DNA from: Kineosphaera limosa NBRC 100340 | Lineage (GTDB): Bacteria; Actinomycetota; Actinomycetes; Actinomycetales; Dermatophilaceae | DNA length: 54,448 bases | Assembly: GCF_000298215.1 (NCBI RefSeq) | Contig: NZ_BAHD01000040.1 | Coordinates: 1-54,448 of the forward strand | Reading direction: 5' to 3' | Part shown: positions 20,202-28,944 of the stretch, one piece after another | Position numbering within the stretch: the stretch's first letter is position 1 | How the letters are laid out: the number at the start of each line of letters is the position of its first letter | Translations under genes and position numbers: made by a program | The notes under the pieces: model-generated | Told to the model about the DNA's origin: nothing | What the model saw: the letters and a program-made list of their open reading frames with translations, nothing else | The model's database searches: none

Positions 20202-20251
20202 CACTGTGCGGCGGCGTCCAGAGTGATTGCTCTGAACGTCGCCGCACAGTG
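20202..20251. terminator. Strong hairpin terminator after the DHA2 exporter
   Basis: CACTGTGCGGCG... (20202-20223) pairs with ...CGCCGCACAGTG (20230-20251): 22-bp stem with one G-T wobble and one mismatch, 6-nt loop TGATTG. It starts 21 bases after the stop codon. A T-tract is absent, as is common in high-GC Actinobacteria. Confidence 0.7.
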
Positions 20252-20380
20252 TGTCTCGACCGTCGAAAGGTCGGCTGGGTGGGCCTCTTGGGGCTCGGGC
20301 GGTCCGGGCTTGCCGGGGCTGGTGGCTTTCGCCTCGCTGGAGGCCCGCGGGCGCCCAGGGTGGGTCGCCAGTTTTTGTAG

Positions 20381-20494
20381 TTGTGGTGAACTAATTACGT
20401 GCCCCCGGGGCCGAGCTGCCTGGCGTCAGCAACGCTGCAGGTCAGCGACTCGACGGAAAACGGCTCGAGGGGGCACGTACTTAGTTCGCCACAA
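20381..20494. repeat. Inverted-repeat element A (MITE-like, 114 bp)
   Basis: Terminal arms 20381-20406 (TTGTGGTGAACTAATTACGT, then GCCCCC) and 20469-20494 are reverse complements over 26 bp with two mismatches. The interior contains CGCTGCAGGTCAGCGACT (20433-20450), the exact reverse complement of an 18-bp stretch in element B at 27030-27047. No target-site duplication or open frame is seen. Element arms differ from B and C except for the TACGT word. Confidence 0.7.
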
Positions 20495-20549
20495 AGACAA
20501 AGCCCGTACCCGCCTGAAGGCCCTGCGGCAGCCACCAAACGGCGCGGCC

Positions 20550-20555
20550 TAGCCT
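20550..20555 (+). promoter_or_regulatory. Leaderless-type -10 box for fbiC
   Basis: TAGCCT lies six bases before ATG 20562; no ribosome site. Confidence 0.4.
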
Positions 20556-20561
20556 GGCGTC

Positions 20562-23177
20562 ATGGTGGATTCCGGGAGAACAGGCGGAATGTCCGGGAAG
20601 CGCAGGCTGACCCCGGGTTCGGTGGCCCGCCCCGAGGAGCCGACTCCGCAGGAGATGCGGCGGGCGTTGGCGCGGGCGCGGGACGGTAAGGCACTGGATG
20701 CCGGTGAGGCGCAGGTGCTGCTGCACGCGCGCGGGGACGACCTCGCTCGACTGTGCGCGGCGGCGACCCGGGTGCGGGACGCCGCGATGGTCGCGGCCGG
20801 GCGCCCGGGCGTCGTCACGTACTCGCCCAAGGTCTTCATCCCGCTGACCCGGTTGTGCCGAGACCGGTGCCACTACTGCACGTTCGCCACCACACCCGGC
20901 CGCGTCGAGGAGCCCTTCCTCGCCCCCGAGCAGGTACTTCAGATCGCTCGCGCCGGGGCCGCCGCCGGGTGCGCCGAGGCGCTGTTCACCCTCGGCGACC
21001 GGCCCGAGACGCGCTGGAAACCCGCCCGCGAATGGCTCGACGCCCACGGCTACGACGACACCCTCTCCTACGTGCGCGCCATGGCGATCCTCGTGCTCGA
21101 GGAGACCGGTCTGCTGCCGCACCTCAACCCCGGCGTCATGAGCTGGGCCGAGCTGACCCGCCTCGCGCCCGTCGCACCCTCGCTGGGAATGATGCTGGAG
21201 ACGACCTCGCGCCGGCTGTTCGAGACTCCCGGGCAGGCGCACTTCGGCTCCCCGGACAAGGACCCCGACGTGCGGCTGCGGGTGCTGACCGACGCCGGGC
21301 GCATCGGCATCCCGTTCACGACCGGACTGCTCGTCGGCATCGGGGAGACCCCGGCCGAGCGCGTCGAGACGATCCTGGCGATCCGTGCCGCCGCCCGCGA
21401 GTCCGGCGCGATCCAGGAGTGCATCGTGCAGAACTTCCGCGCCAAAGGCGACACCGCGATGCGCGGCACGCCTGATCTCGAGCACGAGGCGTACCTCGCG
21501 ACGATCGCGGTCACCCGGCTGCTGCTCGGCCCGAGCGTGTCGGTGCAGGCCCCGCCGAACCTCTCCGGCCTGGCGCAGCTGCCCGACCTGCTCGCCGCGG
21601 GCGTCGACGACCTCGGCGGCATCTCCCCGGTGACCGCCGACCACGTCAATCCCGAGCGGCCCTGGCCCCAGCTCGACGCCCTCGCCGCCCAAGTGCAAGC
21701 TGCCGGGTTGCAGCTCAAGCCGCGGCTGACCGCTCACGCCCGATATGTGCGCGACAGCCTCAACGGCACCCGTCCCTGGATCGATCCGCGGCTGCACGCC
21801 CACGTCGCCGCCCTCGCCAGTCCTGACGGGCTGCTCGCCGACGGCGCCCGCCCGCAGGGGCGGCCGTGGCAGGAGCCCGACGGTGGTTTCGGAGACGGAG
21901 CGTCAGGTCGGGTCGACCTGCACCAGGAGGTCGACACCTCCGGCCGCACGGACGACCGCCGCAGCGACTTCGACTCGGTCTACGGCGACTGGGCGGCGGT
22001 CGCCGCAGCCTCCCGCCGCATCGGCACCGAAGCGGCGGGTAAGGACGCAGGCAACCCCACCCGCCTCGCCAGGTACGTCGAGGCGGACGTTGCGGCGGCC
22101 ATGCGCCGCGCCGAAGCCAACCCGGCGGGCCTCTCCGACGACGACTACCTCACCCTCATGACCGCCGAGGGCGCCGGACTGGAGGCCGTCTGCGCGCTGG
22201 CCGACGGCCTGCGCAAGGACACGGTCGGCGACGACGTAACCTACGTCGTCAACCGCAATATCAACTTCTCCAACGTCTGCTACGTCGGCTGCCGGTTCTG
22301 CGCGTTCGCCCAACGCGCGCAGGACGCCGACGCCTACCGCCTCTCCCTGCAACAACTCACCGACCGCGCGCGCGAGGCGCAATCGGTCGGCGCCACCGAA
22401 CTGTGCCTCCAAGGCGGGATTGACCCCCAACTCGGCCGCGACTCCTACACCGGCATCGTCCGGGCCGTACGCGAGGGCGCACCCGGCATTCACGTGCACG
22501 CGTTCTCACCGATGGAGATCGTCACCGCCTCCGCCAAGGCCGGTGTCTCCATCACCGACTGGCTCAGCGAGGTGAAGGAGGCGGGGTTGGGCTCGATCCC
22601 CGGCACCGCGGCGGAGATCCTCGACGACGACGTGCGCTGGGTGCTCACCAAGGGCAAGCTGCCCACCAGCGCGTGGATCGACGTCGTCAGCACGGCGCAC
22701 CGCCTCGGCATCCCCAGCACGTCGACGATGATGTACGGCCACGTCGACCACCCTCGGCATTGGGTCGCCCACCTGCGAACGCTCGCCGCGGTGCAGGACG
22801 AGACCGGCGGCTTCACCGAGTTCGTCCCGCTGCCGTTCGTGCACACCAACGCCCCCGTCTACCTCGCCGGCATCGCCCGGCCCGGGCCGACGCTGCGCGA
22901 CAATCGCGCCGTGCACGCCCTCGCGCGGATCATGCTGCACGGGCGCATCGACAACATCCAGTGCAGTTGGGTCAAGCTCGGCGTCGACGGCACCCGCACG
23001 ATGCTGCGCGGCGGCGCCAACGATCTCGGCGGCACCCTCATGGAGGAGACGATCAGCCGCATGGCCGGCTCGCAACACGGCTCGGCCAAGACCCCGGAGG
23101 AGATCGCGCACATCGCCGCCGGCATCGGCCGACCCGCCGTGCAACGCGGCACCCTGTATGAACGGGTCGCCGCCTGA
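20562..23177 (+). CDS. fbiC: FO synthase FbiC (CofG-CofH fusion)
   Basis: Bifunctional radical-SAM enzyme joining L-tyrosine and 5-amino-6-ribitylaminouracil into FO, the deazaflavin core of coenzyme F420. 871 aa. The CofG-like half has the [4Fe-4S] motif CRDRCHYC (~99-106) after [14 protein letters not shown]; the CofH-like half has CYVGCRFC (~573-580) after [10 protein letters not shown] and ends [36 protein letters not shown]-like. The two halves are joined by a ~60-residue linker. One substrate comes from the riboflavin pathway, encoded 7 kb upstream. ATG 20562 is favoured by the -10 box spacing. Confidence 0.95.
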   Translation: MVDSGRTGGMSGKRRLTPGSVARPEEPTPQEMRRALARARDGKALDAGEAQVLLHARGDDLARLCAAATRVRDAAMVAAGRPGVVTYSPKVFIPLTRLCRDRCHYCTFATTPGRVEEPFLAPEQVLQIARAGAAAGCAEALFTLGDRPETRWKPAREWLDAHGYDDTLSYVRAMAILVLEETGLLPHLNPGVMSWAELTRLAPVAPSLGMMLETTSRRLFETPGQAHFGSPDKDPDVRLRVLTDAGRIGIPFTTGLLVGIGETPAERVETILAIRAAARESGAIQECIVQNFRAKGDTAMRGTPDLEHEAYLATIAVTRLLLGPSVSVQAPPNLSGLAQLPDLLAAGVDDLGGISPVTADHVNPERPWPQLDALAAQVQAAGLQLKPRLTAHARYVRDSLNGTRPWIDPRLHAHVAALASPDGLLADGARPQGRPWQEPDGGFGDGASGRVDLHQEVDTSGRTDDRRSDFDSVYGDWAAVAAASRRIGTEAAGKDAGNPTRLARYVEADVAAAMRRAEANPAGLSDDDYLTLMTAEGAGLEAVCALADGLRKDTVGDDVTYVVNRNINFSNVCYVGCRFCAFAQRAQDADAYRLSLQQLTDRAREAQSVGATELCLQGGIDPQLGRDSYTGIVRAVREGAPGIHVHAFSPMEIVTASAKAGVSITDWLSEVKEAGLGSIPGTAAEILDDDVRWVLTKGKLPTSAWIDVVSTAHRLGIPSTSTMMYGHVDHPRHWVAHLRTLAAVQDETGGFTEFVPLPFVHTNAPVYLAGIARPGPTLRDNRAVHALARIMLHGRIDNIQCSWVKLGVDGTRTMLRGGANDLGGTLMEETISRMAGSQHGSAKTPEEIAHIAAGIGRPAVQRGTLYERVAA

Positions 23178-23187
23178 GCCCGGGCAA

Positions 23188-23212
23188 GCCGGTGCCGGAG
23201 CAGGCCACCGGC
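23188..23212. terminator. Possible fbiC terminator hairpin
   Basis: GCCGGTG (23188-23194) pairs with CACCGGC (23206-23212), 7-bp stem and 11-nt loop, ten bases after the fbiC stop. Weak, no T-tract. Confidence 0.3.
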
Positions 23213-23245
23213 GAGACGCCAGTCGGGCGCTGCGGGCGCGCTGAC

Positions 23246-23251
23246 TACAGT
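23246..23251 (+). promoter_or_regulatory. Leaderless-type -10 box for hisE-hisG
   Basis: TACAGT lies eight bases before GTG 23260. Confidence 0.4.
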
Positions 23252-23259
23252 GGAGCATC

Positions 23260-23523
23260 GTGAACAGCTTCGACCAGATCTACGCGCTCGTCGCCGACCG
23301 GGCCGTCAACCGGCCGGACGGGTCGGGCACGGTGCGTGAACTCGACGCCGGCGTGCACTTCATCGGCAAGAAGATCGTCGAGGAGGCTGCCGAGGTGTGG
23401 ATGGCCGCCGAGCACGAGGGCAACGAGAGCGCCGCGCAGGAGATCAGCCAGCTGCTCTACCACCTGGCCGTGCTCATGGTCGAGCGGGACATCACCCTCG
23501 AGCAGGTCTACGAGCATCTGTAG
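23260..23523 (+). CDS. hisE: Phosphoribosyl-ATP pyrophosphatase
   Basis: Hydrolyses PR-ATP to PR-AMP, step 2 of histidine synthesis. The 87-aa size is that of the stand-alone HisE of Actinobacteria. The MazG-like core is visible: [20 protein letters not shown] with the metal-binding EExxE pattern and [19 protein letters not shown] start. It is followed 48 bp later by hisG on the same strand, the usual hisE-hisG pair; hisF lies 18 kb away in this window. Confidence 0.93.
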   Translation: MNSFDQIYALVADRAVNRPDGSGTVRELDAGVHFIGKKIVEEAAEVWMAAEHEGNESAAQEISQLLYHLAVLMVERDITLEQVYEHL

Positions 23524-23571
23524 GCGCGCCCGCCGACCGCTGCCCCGACCCGCCGAAGGACCGCCAGAACC

Positions 23572-24417
23572 ATGCTGAAGATCGCCATTCCGAACAAGGG
23601 CTCCCTGTCGGAGTCCGCCGTCACGATGCTCAAGGAGTGCGGCTACCGAGTGCGCCGCGACACCAAAGAGCTCGTCATCACCGACGTTGACAACGACATC
23701 GAGTTCTTCTACCTGCGGCCCCGCGATATCGCCGTCTACGTCGGCTCGGGCACGTTGCACGCCGGCATCACCGGCCGCGACCTGCTGCTGGACTCCCAGG
23801 CCGAGGCCATCGAGATCATGCCGCTGGGCTTCGCCTCCTCGACGTTCCGCTTCGCCGCCCGCCCGAACACCGCCGCCGACGTACGCGACCTCGGCGGCAA
23901 GCGCATCGCCACCTCTTACCCCGGTCTCGTGCGGGCGCACCTGGGCAAGCACGACGTCGAGGCGGAGGTCGTGCGGCTCGACGGCGCCGTCGAGACCTCG
24001 ATCACCCTCGGTGTCGCCGACGTCATCGCCGACGTCGTGGAGACCGGGACGACCCTGCGCAACCAGGGCCTGGAGACCTTCGGCGCGCCCATCCTGCACT
24101 CCGAGGCGGTGCTCGTGGCCCGCCACGACGACGCGGAGTTGCCCGGGCTGCGGGTGCTGGCGCGTCGGCTCGGCGGAGTGGTGACAGCCCGCACCTACGT
24201 GCTCGTCGACTACGACGTGCGCGCCGAACTCGTCGACGAAGCGTGCGCCATCACCCCCGGGCTGGAGTCGCCGACGGTCTCCCCGCTGCACGACCGCGGC
24301 TACGTCGCGGTGCGCTCGATGGTCAAGCGCCAGGGGGTCAACCGCGTCATGGACGCCCTGTACGAGTTGGGCGCCCGCGGCATCCTCGTCACCGAGATCC
24401 GGGCCTGTCGCCTATGA
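23572..24417 (+). CDS. hisG: ATP phosphoribosyltransferase (long form)
   Basis: Commits ATP and PRPP to histidine synthesis. At 281 aa it is the homohexameric long form with the C-terminal ACT-like regulatory domain that binds histidine (about 210-281, SPTVSPLHDRGYVAVRSMVK). Core motifs: LKIAIPNKGSL, DIAVYVGSGTLHAGITGRD, RIATSYPGLVR and the PRPP loop GVADVIADVVETGTTLRNQGL. ATG preceded by GAAGGA. Feedback inhibition by histidine is known for this form. The stop overlaps the next gene (ATGA). Confidence 0.95.
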   Translation: MLKIAIPNKGSLSESAVTMLKECGYRVRRDTKELVITDVDNDIEFFYLRPRDIAVYVGSGTLHAGITGRDLLLDSQAEAIEIMPLGFASSTFRFAARPNTAADVRDLGGKRIATSYPGLVRAHLGKHDVEAEVVRLDGAVETSITLGVADVIADVVETGTTLRNQGLETFGAPILHSEAVLVARHDDAELPGLRVLARRLGGVVTARTYVLVDYDVRAELVDEACAITPGLESPTVSPLHDRGYVAVRSMVKRQGVNRVMDALYELGARGILVTEIRACRL

Positions 24418-24917
24418 CCGGCCCCGCCCGCGCGCGCAAGGGCGACCCGTACGCGCCGTTCCGGCCCCGCTGGGGCTACCGGGTGCCGCGGGTGCTGTCC
24501 ATCGTCATCTTCGTCGCCTCCGCAGTGGGGGGCGCGACGATCCCCGGCGTGACCTGGTCGATCATCGACCGGTTCTTCTTCTTCGCGCTCGGCGCGATGA
24601 TCGCCGGCCTGCTGTGGCGCTACTCGCGCATCATGGCGCGCCCTTCCCGCGAAGGCATCGTCATCCGCAACCTGTTTCTGACGCGTCGGCTGGAGTGGGC
24701 GCAGGTGCTGCGGATGCAGTTCGGCGGCGGCGCCCCGTGGGTGAGTCTCGATCTGACCGACACCGACACGGTCGCCGTCATGGCGATCCAGAAGGCCGAC
24801 GGCGCCCACGGCCGCGCCCAGGCCGCCCGGCTGGCCGCGCTCATCGAGTTCCACGGTGACGATGGTGACGGCGGCGACGGTGACGGCGGCGAGGCCGCGG
24901 CGGAACCCGCCGAGTAG
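24414..24917 (+). CDS. Small membrane protein with PH-like domain
   Basis: 167 aa, translationally coupled to hisG. Two hydrophobic helices near the N-terminus (VPRVLSIVIFVASAVGGATI and IDRFFFFALGAMIAGLLWRY) precede a soluble part, REGIVIRNLFLTRRLEWAQVLRMQF to DTVAVMAIQKADG, which looks like the bacterial PH domain of proteins often found just after hisG in Actinobacteria (such as Rv2120c in Mycobacterium). The tail is an Asp/Gly repeat (DGDGGDGDGG). Function unknown; no evidence links it to histidine synthesis beyond position. Confidence 0.75.
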   Translation: MTGPARARKGDPYAPFRPRWGYRVPRVLSIVIFVASAVGGATIPGVTWSIIDRFFFFALGAMIAGLLWRYSRIMARPSREGIVIRNLFLTRRLEWAQVLRMQFGGGAPWVSLDLTDTDTVAVMAIQKADGAHGRAQAARLAALIEFHGDDGDGGDGDGGEAAAEPAE

Positions 24918-24928
24918 AGCCTGCGCTC

Positions 24929-26179
24929 CTAGGTCGGGTCCTCGTCGTCGGTGTCCTCCATCCGGTGCAGGGTCTGGGTGGGCAGGTCGGTGCCGTCGTC
25001 CTGCTCCGCGTCGTACTCGGGCTCCAGGGAGTAGGAGACGGGCAGGTACGCCAGCGCCTGCTCGTGCGTCAGCCCGGTCACCATCAGCAGATCGACGATC
25101 GCCGAGCGCACCTGGGCGCGGATGACCTCGCTGGACAGGCTCGGATGGACGGTCACATAACAACTGCGCTCGGCCAGATCCGCCAGACCGGCGCGGGAGA
25201 TGCGCGGCAGGTGCCGCTCCTGCAGCTCGTCGGCCATGCCCTGAGCGATGGCGGCGAGGTCGTCGATGAGGTCGAGATAGGCCTTGGGCACGTCCTCGCC
25301 CTCGCGGATGGCGACGTTGACGCGCCGCACCAGCACTCGGATGTTTCGGATCGCGCGGTCCAGCGGCACCAGCAGGTCGGCGATCGCCTGCACCGCCGGC
25401 AGGTGGCCCCGGCGAAAGGGGGACTGGCGCACCACGGCCAGGCCGTCGTCGGCCAGGTCGTGCAAGGTCGTCAGCGCCTGCTCCGAGGCACGGGCCCGCT
25501 CCAGGGCCGCGTCGGCGTCCTCCAGGTTGCGGCTGCGCAGGGCCGCGGCGCTGACGCTGAGCACGTCGGCGATCTCGGTGACGATGCGGGCGGCGTGCCG
25601 GCGCGGCTTGCGCAGCGGGCTGGCCGGGGTGACCGTCGCGGCGGCCAGGGCCACGAGCCCCCCGATCACCGCGTCGGTCCACCGAGAGAACGCGGCCCCC
25701 GTGGCGGGCACCAGCAGCGTGACGAAGATGGCCTGCACCCCGGCCTGCGTCGTCATGAGCACGCCGGCGTTGAGCATCGTCGCCAGCGACATCGCGATGA
25801 CGACGATGAGCGCCACCTGCCAGTACCCGGACCCGAAGACGTGGATGAACAGGTCGCCGACGAACACGCCGACCGCGACGCCGATGACGACCTGCACCGC
25901 CCGTTCGATCCGTTGCCCGAACGACATCCCCAACGTGATGACGGCCGCGATCGGCGCGAAGAACGGGTCTTGGTTGCCCACCAGATGACCGGCGACGAAC
26001 CAGGCGATGCCCGCGGAGATTCCGCATTGCACGATGAAGAACGCCCGGTCCGCCAGGCGCCGCCACCGGTCCTGCAGTGAGCTGGCCGACCGGCGGGCCA
26101 TTCGCGGGGCGAACTCGGCGGCGAAGCCGCGCCACGCCCGCTCCACTGGGGTGCGCGACGGGGAGGGCGAGTCGGTCAC
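24929..26179 (-). CDS. FUSC-family membrane protein (aromatic acid exporter-like)
   Basis: 416 aa. The N-terminal half has about six hydrophobic segments, e.g. AFFIVQCGISAGIAWFVAGH, FFAPIAAVITLGMSFGQRIERAVQVVIGVAVGV and LIVVIAMSLATMLNAGVL; the FGQR-RAVQVVIGVAVG stretch is typical of FUSC/ArAE proteins. The C-terminal half is long and helical with an acidic end (MEDTDDEDP). Relatives include fusaric acid and aromatic acid exporters, but the substrate here is unknown. GTG 26179 follows the DUF4287-like gene with only three bases between, so they form an operon. Confidence 0.78.
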   Translation of the reverse strand: MTDSPSPSRTPVERAWRGFAAEFAPRMARRSASSLQDRWRRLADRAFFIVQCGISAGIAWFVAGHLVGNQDPFFAPIAAVITLGMSFGQRIERAVQVVIGVAVGVFVGDLFIHVFGSGYWQVALIVVIAMSLATMLNAGVLMTTQAGVQAIFVTLLVPATGAAFSRWTDAVIGGLVALAAATVTPASPLRKPRRHAARIVTEIADVLSVSAAALRSRNLEDADAALERARASEQALTTLHDLADDGLAVVRQSPFRRGHLPAVQAIADLLVPLDRAIRNIRVLVRRVNVAIREGEDVPKAYLDLIDDLAAIAQGMADELQERHLPRISRAGLADLAERSCYVTVHPSLSSEVIRAQVRSAIVDLLMVTGLTHEQALAYLPVSYSLEPEYDAEQDDGTDLPTQTLHRMEDTDDEDPT

Positions 26180-26182
26180 GCC

Positions 26183-26755
26183 TCAGCCGTTCTGGTCGTA
26201 GGCGGTGGCGATGAGCGGCTCGAGGGTCAGCAGATCCTCGTCGAGGGCGTCCGCCTCGACATGCACCCAGTGCGTGGCCTGCGCGAATCCCTTGGCGGGG
26301 GAGAGGCGGTCGTCGTCTGGCACGTCTGCGCGAAAGCGCAGCCCGACCCGCAGGGTGCCGCGCGGCCCCGGCGCGAGCGCCAGAAACTGGGTGCGGCGCA
26401 CGAACGGAATGTAGGTGGCGCGCGACTGGGCCTGAATGTCTTCGCCGAGCGCGTGGGTCATCTCGAAGATCGCGTCGTGCAGCGGCCGCAGCGCCGCCTT
26501 CGGGCCGCTGTAGAGGGAGTCGGTGGCGTCCTGCACATCCGGCGGCACCCAGCCGGCCTCCCGAGCCGCCGCGTCGGCGATCGCCCACTGGGAGTTCTGC
26601 GGCACCCCCTGCTCCCGCAGCCAGGCGCGCACCCCCTGCTGATCCAGCGGGTCGAGACCGGCCGCGCTCACCGCCTCCAACCAGTCGGGTAGGTCGCGTC
26701 CGGTTCGTTGCTTCAGGCCCGTCACCACGGCCGCCATCATGTCCGCCGGTTCCAT
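26183..26755 (-). CDS. DUF4287/DUF5655 domain protein
   Basis: 190 aa. The first ~70 residues (VVTGLKQRTGRDLPDWLEAV, GVRAWLREQGVPQNSQWAIADAA) match the DUF4287 pattern. The second part (LYSGPKAALRPLHDAIFEMT to SRATYIPFVRRTQFLALAPG, then LRVGLRF) matches DUF5655. Such proteins occur widely in Actinobacteria with no known function; they look soluble and cytosolic. ATG 26755 is chosen because homology starts there; the frame stays open to 26875. Confidence 0.72.
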   Translation of the reverse strand: MEPADMMAAVVTGLKQRTGRDLPDWLEAVSAAGLDPLDQQGVRAWLREQGVPQNSQWAIADAAAREAGWVPPDVQDATDSLYSGPKAALRPLHDAIFEMTHALGEDIQAQSRATYIPFVRRTQFLALAPGPRGTLRVGLRFRADVPDDDRLSPAKGFAQATHWVHVEADALDEDLLTLEPLIATAYDQNG

Positions 26756-26982
26756 GCGATCATTCTCGCCCCTGACCGGCGCCCGTGTGCGCGGCCCGCC
26801 CAGCCCGCCGAAAGTCATCCCCTTGGGTCGAGCTGCCCGCCCTCGAGACGCAGGGTGCCGCCCGTTGTCGACCATGGCGTGCCAGAGGTCGACGAGCCGG
26901 CGGGTGTCCTCGAGGTGCTTCCCGGTCGCAGACGGTCGATCACGATCTCGCGTGGCTCACCCACCCCACCGATGCCGGCAGG
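26756..26982. other. Non-coding gap with possible gene remnant
   Basis: No intact gene. On the minus strand, about 26800-26960 translates to GEPREIVIDRLRPG in one frame and GKHLEDTRRLVDLWHAMVDN in another, which looks like a decayed coding remnant. I do not recognise the family. Element B follows. Confidence 0.3.
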
Positions 26983-27101
26983 CGTAGCGGATTCTCAACG
27001 TACTGGGGATTCGGCCCCGAGCAGCCTCAAGTCGCTGACCTGCAGCGATAGGAAACGCGTCGGCGGGCGACCCGCCGCAGGTACGTCGAGAATCCGCTAC
27101 G
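26983..27101. repeat. Inverted-repeat element B (MITE-like, 119 bp)
   Basis: Left arm 26983-27003 (CGTAGCGGATTCTCAACGTA plus C) and right arm 27081-27101 are reverse complements over 21 bp with one mismatch. The interior has CAAGTCGCTGACCTGCAGCG (27028-27047), shared with element A (reverse orientation) and in part with element C. It sits between divergent genes, so it is not simply a terminator. Confidence 0.75.
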
Positions 27102-27167
27102 TCCGGCCAGCCGGTTGCGGAGGGGACCACAACCGGCAGCTATGACCGCATCATTGAACGGGGGCGG

Positions 27168-27629
27168 GTGCGTTCACACAGGGGCCACTCGATCGTGGCC
27201 GGTGGGCGGTTTAGCGTGGCAGGGGCAAGCGAGCGGTACCTGCTGGCGGTGGCGTGCCCGATTCTCTTGACGCTTGCTGTCTTCTTCGTCCGGCCGGCGC
27301 TGCGCACCGACGTGCTCCACCACACAGATGGGGCAACTGCCCTCTGGGTAGCCGGGCCCTGGCTGCTCTGGTGCCTCGCCCTTGTGTGCGGTGCGCGGTA
27401 CATGCGGCGCCGCGGCTATCTGCCGTCCCGGCTAGGCGCTCTCCAGTGGGCCTTGCTGAATGCGGCGGTCGGCGCCGTGGTCACGTTGCCGTTCACATTC
27501 TGGGTCGCCGAGGCTACATCGCCGGGCTCGGCGGGCACCGGTGAGGTCGGCCTGACCCTGCCGCTGGTGGCCGCCTGCCTGCTGGGGCTCGCCGTGGTGA
27601 GCCTGATCCGCCGCCGCACCAGCCCCTGA
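27168..27629 (+). CDS. Hypothetical four-helix membrane protein
   Basis: 153 aa, no family recognised. Four hydrophobic segments: YLLAVACPILLTLAVFFV, LWVAGPWLLWCLALVCG, ALLNAAVGAVVTLPFTFWV and LPLVAACLLGLAVVSLI, with Arg-rich loops (RYMRRRGYLPSR) that would face the cytoplasm. The start is uncertain: GTG 27168 is the longest; GTG 27216 (MAGASERYLL) is also plausible. It converges on arcC. Confidence 0.55.
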   Translation: MRSHRGHSIVAGGRFSVAGASERYLLAVACPILLTLAVFFVRPALRTDVLHHTDGATALWVAGPWLLWCLALVCGARYMRRRGYLPSRLGALQWALLNAAVGAVVTLPFTFWVAEATSPGSAGTGEVGLTLPLVAACLLGLAVVSLIRRRTSP

Positions 27630-27658
27630 CGCGTGCCAGCGCCGGGAGGACGGGGCGC

Positions 27659-28594
27659 TCAGGTCGGGAGGATGACGGTGCCGACGTCGCGGTCGACGGC
27701 GGCGGCGATATTGGCCAGTGAGGTGACGACGGCGCGACGGCCGCCGCTTTCGACGAACCGGGTCACGGCCTCCATCTTCGGGAGCATGGAGCCGACGCCG
27801 AAGTGGCCGGCGTCGAGGTATCTGCGCATGTCGCCGGTGGTGACGCGGCCGATTGGGCGTTCGTCGTCGGTGCCCCAGCCGAGCACGGCGTGCTCGACGT
27901 CGGTGGCGATGATGAGGGTGTCGGCGTCGATGGCGCGCGCCAGGAGCGTCGCGGAGAGGTCCTTGTCGATGACGGCCTCGATGCCGCGGTAGCCGCCGCG
28001 GGAATCCGGGGCGCAGGGAATGCCGCCGCCCCCCGCCGCGATGACCAGGAAGCCCGAGGACACGAGCGCAGCAATGGCGGCGCCCTCAAGAATGTCCTGC
28101 GGCTCGGGTGAGCCAACAATCCGCCGCCACCCTCGCTCGCCCTCGTCGCGCCACGCCTGCCCGTCCGCCGTGCCTCGCGCGGCGCGTTCGGCGGAGGCGT
28201 ACGGCCCGATGGCCTTCGTCGGTGTCGACATCGCCGGGTCGTCCGGGTCGACGAGGGTTCGGGTGACCAGGGCAACGACGTCCCGGTGGTCTCCGTGTGC
28301 CGCCAACCCCCGCTCGAGCGCGTTGACCAGCGTGAACCCGAGAGTGCCTTGGGTCTGCGCGCCGCACCAATCCAAGGGCACCGGTGCCAGGAGGTGTGCC
28401 GACAGCTCGTTCTTCAGCAGGATGTTGCCGACCTGCGGTCCGTTGCCGTGCGTGACGACCACGTCGTGACCGGCCGCGACGAGCTCCGCAATGTGCCCGG
28501 CTGCCAACTCGATCGCCACCTGCTGATCCTGCGGACGGGACGCTCCATCGGGGCCGCTCATCGCGTTGCCCCCCAGGGCCACGACAATCCTCAT
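27659..28594 (-). CDS. arcC: Carbamate kinase
   Basis: Transfers phosphate from carbamoyl phosphate to ADP, giving ATP, usually the last step of arginine deiminase or allantoin/agmatine breakdown. 311 aa, normal length. Motifs: MRIVVALGGNAM (residue 1), VVTHGNGPQVGNIL, VNALERGL, VTRTLVDPDDPA with PTKAIGP, VIAAGGGGIP, EAVIDKDLSATLLA and GSMLPKMEAVTRFVESGG. ATG 28594 has AAGGAG upstream; the longer frame to 28735 is rejected. No arginine deiminase or carbamoyltransferase gene is in the window, so its pathway cannot be told. Confidence 0.93.
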   Translation of the reverse strand: MRIVVALGGNAMSGPDGASRPQDQQVAIELAAGHIAELVAAGHDVVVTHGNGPQVGNILLKNELSAHLLAPVPLDWCGAQTQGTLGFTLVNALERGLAAHGDHRDVVALVTRTLVDPDDPAMSTPTKAIGPYASAERAARGTADGQAWRDEGERGWRRIVGSPEPQDILEGAAIAALVSSGFLVIAAGGGGIPCAPDSRGGYRGIEAVIDKDLSATLLARAIDADTLIIATDVEHAVLGWGTDDERPIGRVTTGDMRRYLDAGHFGVGSMLPKMEAVTRFVESGGRRAVVTSLANIAAAVDRDVGTVILPT

Positions 28595-28944
28595 GTCCTG
28601 CTCCTTCGACGCGTTGCGCTTCGTCGTCTCTTGCCGATCTTCCCGCCGAAAGTCATTCGAGCAGCTCGCGAGTGTCGTCGCCAAGAGAGAGATCGGGTCC
28701 TTTGAGCCGGTCGGGTAGATGCCAGCGATAGTCACCGGCCTAGATCACCCAACCGTTTTCGGCCCGGCTGGATTGGGCTGCAGGATGCTGCGACGGTGCT
28801 CGCCCTTCTCGGCAAAAAGTTGAACCTGGCGGGTCAGGTTCATCTTTTCGCGCGGAGCGGGGTGCAAGAGCAGCGCCATCCGCTTTTGGTCAAGAGCGTG
28901 CGAAGTGTCTTCACAGGACTGCCTGCGGTGTGCGTCACTGGGGT
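28595..28944. other. Gap between arcC and a hypothetical gene
   Basis: No gene recognised in ~350 bp. It contains the dyad at 28821-28842 (listed separately). Confidence 0.5.
28821..28842. promoter_or_regulatory. Perfect dyad TGAACCT-N8-AGGTTCA
   Basis: A perfect 7-bp inverted repeat with an 8-nt spacer, preceded by a T so that TTGAAC could serve as a -35 box. The spacing resembles a MerR-type or other dimeric regulator site. No regulator gene is adjacent; the nearest downstream start is at 28945. Confidence 0.4.

Larger units (their letters stand above)
20252..20561. other. Non-coding gap before fbiC
   Basis: No gene is visible. The gap contains inverted-repeat element A (20381-20494, listed separately) and a -10-like box at 20550. 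Confidence 0.6.

Noticed and set aside
17805-20204. 799-codon antisense frame over the DHA2 exporter
   Set aside because: Arg/His/Asp/Gly-rich composition typical of GC-driven antisense frames; the sense frame has clear transporter motifs.
20381-20494. Simple terminator for the upstream exporter
   Set aside because: A separate, closer hairpin (20202-20251) fits that role, and the related elements B and C lie between divergent genes where no terminator is expected.
26800-26990. Intact small gene on the minus strand upstream of the DUF4287-like gene
   Set aside because: Coding-like words occur in two different frames without a continuous start-to-stop frame; treated as a possible remnant.
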